From NCBI GenBank assembly GCA_044353195.1, contig JBILCJ010000155.1, positions 1 through 5,641 on the forward strand: DNA of 5,641 nucleotides, written 5' to 3'. Position 1 is the stretch's first letter. The number at the start of each line of letters is the position of its first letter. This document shows positions 1 to 5,641 of this stretch, in pieces. Origin of the DNA: UBA4416 sp044353195 (GTDB lineage: Bacteria > Bacteroidota > Bacteroidia > B-17B0 > Aurantibacillaceae). The translations under genes and the position numbers were made by a program. Below the pieces are notes generated by a model. That model was not told where the DNA came from and ran no database searches. It worked only from the letters and a program-made list of their open reading frames with translations.

Positions 1-30
1 TTAAACTATTTAAAAATAGAATTGAAAAAA

Positions 31-972
31 ATGCCTAAAGTTTCAATATGTATACCAACTTATAATCAAATTGAGTATCTTGAAAGATGTTTAAAATCAT
101 TGCTTATTCAAGATTATTTAGATTATGAGGTTATTATTTCAGATGATTCAACTACAGATGCTGTGAAAAAATACATTGATTCATTGGAATTTAAGGGTTC
201 TATTTTATATTTCCATAATTCACCGTCATTAGGTTCCCCAAAAAATTGGAATAATGCAGTTAGCAAAGCTAATGGAGAATTTATTAAGATTTTACATCAT
301 GATGATTTTTTTACTGAAACATATAGTCTTAAAACTTATGTCGAATTACTAGAAAATAATCCAGAAGTTGATTTTGCATTTTCTTCAACTTTAGTATGGA
401 GTATTAATGAAAACAAAAAACATATTCATAAATGTTCTACTAAAAATTTTCAGAGATTAACACTAGAACCTGAATTTCTTTTTTTTAATAATGTGATTGG
501 GGCACCGAGTGCTACCATATACAGAAATAACAAAAAACATGTTTTTGACATTAATTTTAAATGGTTAGTGGATGTTGATTTTTATATTGAAAACCTCAGA
601 GTAAATAAAAAAATAATGTATTGCATAAAACCATTAATTTGCACAATAAATGGAGGAGTAGGTCAGGTAACACAAGCTGTAATAAACGATAAATTTATTC
701 AAACGAAAGAACATGTTTTATTATTACAAAAAGTAATTTCAGCAAAAAGTTTATATAAATCGTTCATAATTTATTTTGATGAATTATTTATTACACAAAA
801 AATTAATTCTATTAATGAATTAAGAACATATTGTGAAATCCCAGATCAATTAAATGATTTCTTTAAAAATGTATTTGATAATTTGAATCATTTCAGATTT
901 TTAAAAAGGGTAAAATATCGATTATTAAATAGTATTTACAATAGAAATTATTTTAAAGTCGAAAAGTATTAA
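31..972 (+). CDS. Family 2 glycosyltransferase (GT-A fold), surface polysaccharide assembly
   Basis: This is a probable inverting sugar transferase that uses a nucleotide-sugar donor on the cytoplasmic side of the inner membrane. Residues are numbered from the ATG at 31. The GT2 nucleotide-binding start SICIPTYNQ lies at about 5-13, followed by EVIISDDSTTD at about 33-43. The metal/donor-binding acidic motif is in LHHDDFF at about 88-94, an HHDD variant of DxD. A later acidic acceptor-side segment, DVDFY, is at about 181-185. The protein has about 313 residues, is full length for a stand-alone GT2 and has no obvious membrane segment. The ATG at 31 puts the GT2 motif four residues from the N-terminus, as is usual. 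An in-frame TTG at 22 would add three residues, and the frame stays open to the window edge, so a longer form cannot be excluded. The next gene starts 2 bp after its stop, which suggests an operon. Family assignment is firm; donor, acceptor and linkage are unknown. Confidence 0.93.
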   Translation: MPKVSICIPTYNQIEYLERCLKSLLIQDYLDYEVIISDDSTTDAVKKYIDSLEFKGSILYFHNSPSLGSPKNWNNAVSKANGEFIKILHHDDFFTETYSLKTYVELLENNPEVDFAFSSTLVWSINENKKHIHKCSTKNFQRLTLEPEFLFFNNVIGAPSATIYRNNKKHVFDINFKWLVDVDFYIENLRVNKKIMYCIKPLICTINGGVGQVTQAVINDKFIQTKEHVLLLQKVISAKSLYKSFIIYFDELFITQKINSINELRTYCEIPDQLNDFFKNVFDNLNHFRFLKRVKYRLLNSIYNRNYFKVEKY

Positions 973-974
973 TA

Positions 975-1850
975 ATGATTATTACAAAATTAATAGGTGG
1001 TCTTGGAAATCAAATGTTTCAATATGCAACAGCCAAGGCTCTTGCATTAAGACATCACGTTGATATGAAAGTTGATATATCTTTTCTAAATTTAGATTCT
1101 GAAGGTATTTATACCCAGCGCAAGTACGAATTAAGTATATTTAATACACCAATTCAAATAGCAACTGCAAATGAAAAAGAACAGTTTTTTGTTGATAATT
1201 CTAATAAAATTACTCAAAAATTTAAAGAATTGTTTCCTTTACTAGCAAAAGACTTTTATGCCACAGAAAAAGGAATTAAGTATAATAAAGAGTTTTTAAA
1301 CTATCCGAAAAATACTTATTTAGATGGTTTCTGGCAAAGTGAATTGTATTTTAAAAATTTTGAAGCTATCATTAAAAATGATTTCAGTTTTAATCAAAAC
1401 ACTATAGTTTTAAATAAACATTTTCTTTTAAAAATTGAATCATGCAATAGTATTTCATTACATGTGCGAAGAGGTGATTATGTCTTAAATAATGATGCTA
1501 ATCAATTTCATGGATTGTGTTCTTTGGATTATTATAATAGTGCGATTCGATATATTGAAATGAAAATAAATAATATTGAAATATTTGTTTTTTCGGATGA
1601 TATCAATTGGTGCAAAGAGAATTTGAAATACAATTTTCCAATACATTTTATGGACACAAATGATGCTTATAGTGATTTGTATTTAATGACGAAATGTAAG
1701 CACAATATTATTGCAAATAGTAGCTATAGTTGGTGGGGAGCTTGGTTAAACACTAATAAAGAAAAAATAGTAATTGCTCCAAAGCAATGGTTTGCTGACC
1801 AATCAGTTATAACTCAAGATATCATACCTGCGCAGTGGATAAAGCTTTAA
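975..1850 (+). CDS. Family 11 glycosyltransferase, probable alpha-1,2-fucosyltransferase
   Basis: This enzyme probably transfers L-fucose from GDP-L-fucose to a hydroxyl of a terminal sugar, often galactose, in a growing surface glycan. All expected GT11 landmarks are visible. The N-terminal GGLGNQMFQYA is at residues 8-18. HVRRGDY, the HxRRxD donor-binding motif, is at 163-169. FVFSDDI is at 204-210, and the C-terminal block ANSSYSWWGAWL is at 247-258, preceded by DLYLMTKCKHNII. The length of 291 residues is normal for bacterial GT11 enzymes, with no truncation or membrane helix. The ATG at 975 sits 2 bp after the upstream stop and places the glycine-rich motif at residue 8, so the start is secure. 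It lies between two GT2-domain genes and is probably co-transcribed with them. GT11 is mostly alpha-1,2-fucosyltransferases, with some alpha-1,3/alpha-1,6-like relatives, so the linkage is inferred from the family. GDP-fucose synthesis genes (gmd, fcl/wcaG) are not in this window. Confidence 0.95.
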   Translation: MIITKLIGGLGNQMFQYATAKALALRHHVDMKVDISFLNLDSEGIYTQRKYELSIFNTPIQIATANEKEQFFVDNSNKITQKFKELFPLLAKDFYATEKGIKYNKEFLNYPKNTYLDGFWQSELYFKNFEAIIKNDFSFNQNTIVLNKHFLLKIESCNSISLHVRRGDYVLNNDANQFHGLCSLDYYNSAIRYIEMKINNIEIFVFSDDINWCKENLKYNFPIHFMDTNDAYSDLYLMTKCKHNIIANSSYSWWGAWLNTNKEKIVIAPKQWFADQSVITQDIIPAQWIKL

Positions 1851-3829
1851 ATGAAAATATTTTGGTAACTGTTTTGTTGCCTGTTTATAATTCTGAAATT
1901 TTTTTAAGAGAAGCTATTGATAGTATTTTAGCTCAATCTTTTAAAGATTTTGAATTCTTAATTATTAATGATGGATCATCGGATAATAGTATAAATATTA
2001 TTCATTCATATCAAGACAAAAGAATTAAACTAATTGATAATATTCATAATAAGGGATTAATATTTTCTTTAAATAAAGGGATTGACTTGGCAAAGGGCAA
2101 ATATATTGCACGAATGGATGCTGATGATATTTCTTTACCTGAGCGACTCGAAACACAGCTTAATTATTTTGAAAAATATCCGAATGCTGCAGTGGTTTGT
2201 TCATCCATAATAACAATAACTGAATCTGGAGGCTTAACTAAAAATTGGGAAGCTGATATTAATATAAGAACAGAGGAGGAAATAAAAAGAAATTTACCAA
2301 AAGAGAATTGTATTGCACATCCTTCAGTAATGATAAAAACAATGATTGCAAAGAAGTACAAATACAATTACAATCAAAAAGGTAGTGAAGATTGGGATTT
2401 ATGGTTACGTTTGATTTCTGATAAATTACAAATTATAAAAACTAATGAAACATTATTAAAATACAGATTTGTATCATCTGGTGTTACCAGAAGTGATTTA
2501 AAAAAGCAAGTTGTTGAATTAAAAGTAATTAAAGTATATTATAATTTTTTAATTGAACAGTTATTTAAATTTAAAATTACAATTGTAGAATTAAGAGTTT
2601 TTTATTCACTTTTTAGATCAATAGCAAGACATTTAAAGATAAATGTTTTCAGGAATTTTTTAAGAAAAATTAAAAGGATATTAACTTTAGATCCTATTAA
2701 AACATTTCACCAATATAAAAAACTTAAAAAATATTGCAATAACCAATCACAAGTTGATATTTTTTTCTTTTTTCCTTATTGCCACATTGGTGGTGCTGAA
2801 AAAGTTCATGCTAATATAGTAGAAGTATTTGCAGATAAAAAAGTTATTGTTTTTTTTACAGGCATTTCTCCAAAAGATGGATTTTTAAATTTGTTTGAAA
2901 ACTCAGCTCCTTCAATAAATGTTGGATTTTGTTTAAATTATCCAATTTTTGACATTAAATCAAAAAAAATAATTTTCGATTTAATTAATAAACAGAAAAA
3001 ACCTGTCGTATTTGGTTGCAATAATTTATTTTTTTACGATCAAATATTGAATTTTAATAAAAATGTAAGGGTTTTTGATTTGATGCATGATTTTAGATTT
3101 GACGACGAAGATAACATTACGCACCAATTTGCAAATCAATTTTATAGATGTGAAAAAAGAATTTTCATTAGTTCAAAAGCAATTGAGCAAACTAAAAAGT
3201 TTTATGATTTTAAATCAGCTCCTTTAAAAGAGTATGATAAATTATCTTTTATTACGAACTATGTTGATATTCCAGCAGAAATCCCAAATAAAAATTACCA
3301 TTCATCACTTAAGGTTTTATATGTCGGTAGAGGAACAGAAGAAAAGCGATCACATTTGTTTGGATATATTGCCGAAAAATGTAAAGAAATAGATGTTAAT
3401 ATTCAATTTACGGCAGTTGGAGATTTGAGTAATTCAATAACTGAAAAATTTCAGAAATATGTAACTTTAACTGGACCAATATTTGAATTTGATAAATTAG
3501 AAAAATTCTATAATGAATATCATATTATTATTATTTCTTCCGAAAGAGAAGGTTTTCCGATGGTTATAATGGAAGGAATGGCCCATGGATTGTGCACTAT
3601 ATCTACTCCAGTAGGCGATGTTCCATTACATATCAATAACTTAAATGGCTTTATTACAAGTGATTTGGATGAAAATAAAGTTGTTGAAGAAATAACAAAC
3701 TTTATTTTTAAACTAAACAATGATAGAGCCCTGCTGAAATTAATGTCAATGAATTCTTACGAATATGCTAAACAAAATTTCTCAAAAAATAAGTTTCACT
3801 TAGAGTATAGAAATATAATAAATATTTAA
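1835..3829 (+). CDS. Bifunctional glycosyltransferase: N-terminal GT2 domain fused to C-terminal GT4 domain
   Basis: This single reading frame carries two complete transferase modules. Numbering is from the GTG at 1835. GT2 module (about 10-215): VTVLLPVYNS at 11-20, FLIINDGSSD at 41-50, the metal-binding MDADD at 94-98, HPSVMIK at 162-168 and the acidic EDWDLW at 185-190. A basic, helix-prone linker spans about 220-300. GT4 (GT-B) module (about 306-664): the glycine-rich acceptor-side loop GGAEKVH at 319-325, MHDF at 417-420, the donor-site GRGTEEKR at 498-505, and the retaining-GT4 E-x7-E motif at E572-E580 in EREGFPMVIMEG. It could add two successive sugars. The start is uncertain: GTG 1835 overlaps the GT11 gene by 16 bp, TTG 1862 would give MVTVLLPVYN, and the ATG at 1851 is out of frame. 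No in-frame ATG exists between the stop at 1796 and the GT2 motif. Domain calls are firm; substrates are unknown. Confidence 0.92.
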   Translation: MDKALNENILVTVLLPVYNSEIFLREAIDSILAQSFKDFEFLIINDGSSDNSINIIHSYQDKRIKLIDNIHNKGLIFSLNKGIDLAKGKYIARMDADDISLPERLETQLNYFEKYPNAAVVCSSIITITESGGLTKNWEADINIRTEEEIKRNLPKENCIAHPSVMIKTMIAKKYKYNYNQKGSEDWDLWLRLISDKLQIIKTNETLLKYRFVSSGVTRSDLKKQVVELKVIKVYYNFLIEQLFKFKITIVELRVFYSLFRSIARHLKINVFRNFLRKIKRILTLDPIKTFHQYKKLKKYCNNQSQVDIFFFFPYCHIGGAEKVHANIVEVFADKKVIVFFTGISPKDGFLNLFENSAPSINVGFCLNYPIFDIKSKKIIFDLINKQKKPVVFGCNNLFFYDQILNFNKNVRVFDLMHDFRFDDEDNITHQFANQFYRCEKRIFISSKAIEQTKKFYDFKSAPLKEYDKLSFITNYVDIPAEIPNKNYHSSLKVLYVGRGTEEKRSHLFGYIAEKCKEIDVNIQFTAVGDLSNSITEKFQKYVTLTGPIFEFDKLEKFYNEYHIIIISSEREGFPMVIMEGMAHGLCTISTPVGDVPLHINNLNGFITSDLDENKVVEEITNFIFKLNNDRALLKLMSMNSYEYAKQNFSKNKFHLEYRNIINI

Positions 3830-3841
3830 TTCGTACATTAA

Positions 3842-4987
3842 TTAAGCTGATTTATTAATCTCTTCTGTAATTTTATTTGCCCAAATAGTCCAATTTAAAT
3901 GATTATCAAAACACTGTCGCGTTGAAATACATAATTTTTCGTATTCAAGAGGTGAATTAATGATAGACATTATCTTCTCAGCATAAGCCATACCCATATC
4001 TTCATAATTAATTAAATAACCATTTTTTCCTTCAAAAATATGCCCTGCAACTCCTCCTGTATTTGCTGATAAAATTGGCAACCCAAAAGCACTTGCTTCA
4101 CAAAAAACTATGGGTGTGCAATCAAAGCGCGTTGGCAAAATAAAAAAATGATGATTTAAATAAAGCTCCCACAATTGTTTAATTCCTTCTTTTGAATTTT
4201 TATCCACAAAGGGAATAATTGTTAGTCCTTTTTGATTTATCTCGTTTGGAGGTAAACATCCAACTATTGTTAATGTAGCATTAATATTATTTTTTATAAG
4301 ATGATTGAGTGCATTTAAAGCAATATCAGCTCCTTTATTAAACCAATACGTGCCAATTAAAAGCAATTTAACAGTGGTTAATTCTTTATTAACTAATGCA
4401 ATTTTTTTATCTGGTATAGAATCTAAATTTGCACCAAAAGGAATTACCAATGTTTTTGAGTTATCTAAGTGATAAAATAGTTTCGCATGATTTGCCGCCC
4501 ATTGTGATGAAAAGAAAACTTTAGTAGATTCTAACATTGCTTTTTTATCGGTTTCAATACTTTGTTTTCTTGAAAAATCTAAAAGATTAGACAAAATAGT
4601 ATGATAATTTAAAGCTCCTTCAATCGTTCTGTCTAAAATATAATAAATAGGCTTTGAAGTTTGAATATATGCGCCATACTCAGTTCCCCCGCAAACAACT
4701 ACCGCATCGTAATTTATTTGGTTTAATTCATTTGTAAATAATTTTCCAAATGCTTTTGAATAAATTTTCGAATGTCTATAATCAAATCGCCTATTTAAAA
4801 TTTTTAAACTAATTTGGTTTATTATTCTACAAATTAAACCTGCAATTTTAGGTTCTTTAGGCCCGAGGGGAAGTAAATTATGGCCATGTTTTTTAAGCGC
4901 TTCATATGCATAATGAACAGTACCTGACCAAGCATGCTTGTCGTCAGGGTTTGTTTCAGTAATGTATGCTATATTTAATGTTTTCAA
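3842..4987 (-). CDS. Family 4 glycosyltransferase (GT-B fold)
   Basis: This is a probable retaining sugar transferase of the same glycan cluster. The N-terminal segment, LNIAYITETNP then HAWSGTVHY at about 4-26, is the acceptor-side Rossmann start with its glycine loop. VIPFGANLD at 181-189 marks the inter-domain hinge. LLLIGTYWFNKGAD at 208-221 is the donor-domain start with the conserved Lys-Gly. IVGCLPP at 241-247 and ILPTRFDCTPIVFCEASAFGLPIL at 283-306 follow, covering the catalytic E-x7-E region. In that motif the first acidic residue is Asp289 and the second is Glu297. At 381 residues it is full length, with no membrane helix. The start must be TTG at 4987: the in-frame upstream stop is at 5027-5029, no ATG or GTG lies between, and the first in-frame ATG is codon 150. 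The gene converges on the GT2-GT4 gene with a 12-bp gap and diverges from the next gene. Family assignment is firm; substrate is unknown. Confidence 0.93.
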   Translation of the reverse strand: MKTLNIAYITETNPDDKHAWSGTVHYAYEALKKHGHNLLPLGPKEPKIAGLICRIINQISLKILNRRFDYRHSKIYSKAFGKLFTNELNQINYDAVVVCGGTEYGAYIQTSKPIYYILDRTIEGALNYHTILSNLLDFSRKQSIETDKKAMLESTKVFFSSQWAANHAKLFYHLDNSKTLVIPFGANLDSIPDKKIALVNKELTTVKLLLIGTYWFNKGADIALNALNHLIKNNINATLTIVGCLPPNEINQKGLTIIPFVDKNSKEGIKQLWELYLNHHFFILPTRFDCTPIVFCEASAFGLPILSANTGGVAGHIFEGKNGYLINYEDMGMAYAEKIMSIINSPLEYEKLCISTRQCFDNHLNWTIWANKITEEINKSA

Positions 4988-5039
4988 TGTTGGTAAATAT
5001 ACGTAAAATATAAAAAATAGTTGTCTTCATTAAACTTTG

Positions 5040-5070
5040 TTTGTTCATAAAGGTCTAACTTTTATATTTT
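5040..5070 (+). promoter_or_regulatory. Candidate Bacteroidota-type promoter for the rightward GT4 gene
   Basis: TTTG at 5040-5043 is followed after 19 bp by TATATTTT at 5063-5070. This resembles the Bacteroidota sigma-A pattern of a TTG-type -33 box and a TAnnTTTG -7 box, with T in place of the final G. It would give an untranslated leader of roughly 35-40 nt before the ATG at 5113. An overlapping alternative is TTTG 5036-5039 with TAACTTTT at 5056-5063, where the spacer is 16 bp and less typical. In such AT-rich DNA these matches arise easily by chance, so the call rests mainly on position in the only divergent intergenic region of the window. No convincing counterpart was found for the minus-strand gene. 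Confidence 0.3.
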
Positions 5071-5112
5071 TAAATTCAATTAACTTACTAAATTTAAACA
5101 CTGAAACAAGCT

Positions 5113-5641
5113 ATGAAGATTTTATTATTATCCGATTCCCATTCTGAGCATACTGAAAAATGGACCTTGAGCTTGGCTGCTAAAGGAATAAAAATTGGTT
5201 TGTTTTCATTTAATAAATCAGCATACAAATGGTACGACAATAATAATAATATTCAATTATTGTTTGAGCCTGATTCTATTATCCAAGGTTCTGGAATAAA
5301 AGAAAAAATAAGCTATTTTAAATACTTACCCATTTTAAAAACTAAAATTAAAGCATTTCAACCCGATGTTTTGCATGCTCATTACGCTACTAGTTACGGT
5401 TTTATAGGAGCGTTATCAGGTTTTAATCCTTTCGTAATTTCGGTTTGGGGGTCTGATGTATTTGATTTTCCAAAAAAAAATTTCCTAAATAAGAAAATTT
5501 TGAAATATGCATTGTCAAAAGCAACAGTTCTTTGTTCGACAAGTATCTGCATGAAGAATGAAACTGAATTGTATACGAATAAACCAATTAGTGTTATTCC
5601 CTTTGGAATTGATACGGATAAATTTAATAGATCGGAAGGTA
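5113..5641 (+). CDS. Family 4-type glycosyltransferase, N-terminal part (runs off the window)
   Basis: The reading frame starts at ATG 5113 and stays open for 176 codons to the window end, so the 3' half is missing here. The translation begins MKILLLSDSHSEHTEKW and has the features of a GT4 N-terminal acceptor domain. HAHYATSYGFIGAL is at about 88-101, VISVWGSDVFDFP at 108-120, and VIPFGIDTDKF at 161-171, which is the hinge just before the donor-binding domain. The donor domain and its E-x7-E motif must lie beyond 5641. It therefore looks like the first half of a normal GT-B enzyme of about 350-380 residues rather than a pseudogene, though this cannot be proved from the window. It begins 125 bp from the divergent GT4 gene and probably has its own promoter. 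It contains an asparagine run (43-46) and an A9 tract at 5472-5480. The sugar specificity is unknown. Confidence 0.88.
   Translation, partial: MKILLLSDSHSEHTEKWTLSLAAKGIKIGLFSFNKSAYKWYDNNNNIQLLFEPDSIIQGSGIKEKISYFKYLPILKTKIKAFQPDVLHAHYATSYGFIGALSGFNPFVISVWGSDVFDFPKKNFLNKKILKYALSKATVLCSTSICMKNETELYTNKPISVIPFGIDTDKFNRSEG

Noticed and set aside
6..19. CTATTT-aa-AAATAG inverted repeat before the first gene
   Set aside because: It has six-base arms with a 2-nt spacer, too tight for a hairpin loop, and is AT-only. There is no operator-like context and the upstream region is cut off.
1..30. Stop codon TAA at 2-4 as the end of a preceding gene
   Set aside because: Too little sequence is present to tell whether that frame was coding. 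Stops also occur by chance in such AT-rich DNA.
2164..2367. 67-codon minus-strand ORF inside the GT2-GT4 gene
   Set aside because: It lies antisense to the conserved GT2 domain, and its translation resembles no known family and has low complexity. It is explained as a shadow of the real coding frame.
3520..3720. 66-codon minus-strand ORF inside the GT2-GT4 gene
   Set aside because: It is antisense to the catalytic E-x7-E region of the GT4 domain, whose plus-strand motifs are unmistakable. There is no independent support for it.
3816..3857. Inverted repeat TAATAAAT / ATTTATTA, with an inner TTAAT / ATTAA, across the convergent junction, as a possible bidirectional terminator
   Set aside because: The stems contain only A and T, the outer loop is 26 nt, the arms lie partly inside both genes, and no T-run follows on either strand. 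Such repeats are expected by chance in this DNA.
5229..5243. AAT trinucleotide repeat as a microsatellite
   Set aside because: It is only about four to five units, in frame, encoding a short Asn run in a variable loop. Length changes would not shift the frame, and nothing suggests a function.

Overview
The window is strongly AT-rich, with A/T in most third codon positions. Genes are tightly packed, none has a recognisable Shine-Dalgarno sequence, and several starts are ATG or near-cognate codons preceded only by A/T-rich DNA. Together with the protein types, this suggests a Bacteroidota chromosome, most likely Flavobacteriia or a relative. That is an inference from style; no taxonomic marker gene is present. 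The content is part of a surface-polysaccharide (O-antigen, capsule or exopolysaccharide) biosynthesis cluster, and every gene I can support is a glycosyltransferase (GT).

Layout. Positions 31-3829 hold three same-strand genes that look like one transcription unit: a GT2 transferase, a GT11 fucosyltransferase starting 2 bp after it, and a 664-codon protein fusing a GT2 domain to a GT4 domain. The third gene overlaps or abuts the second, and its start is irregular. A convergent GT4 gene follows on the minus strand (3842-4987), only 12 bp from the end of the third gene. A 125-bp divergent intergenic region (4988-5112) separates it from a second, rightward GT4-type gene that runs off the window at 5641.

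Function. The enzymes would add sugars one after another to a lipid-linked oligosaccharide on the cytoplasmic face of the inner membrane. The only donor that can be named is GDP-L-fucose, for the GT11 enzyme; the other donors and linkages cannot be read from sequence. No flippase, polymerase, nucleotide-sugar synthesis gene or initiating transferase lies in the window, so the cluster must continue outside it.

I found no RNA genes, mobile elements, CRISPR arrays or attachment sites, and no evidence of a new class of system. The points worth checking are the start of the GT2-GT4 gene, which looks one base away from an ordinary ATG start; the bifunctional fusion; the forced TTG start of the minus-strand gene and an overlapping leader ORF; and a 9-A tract in the last gene.
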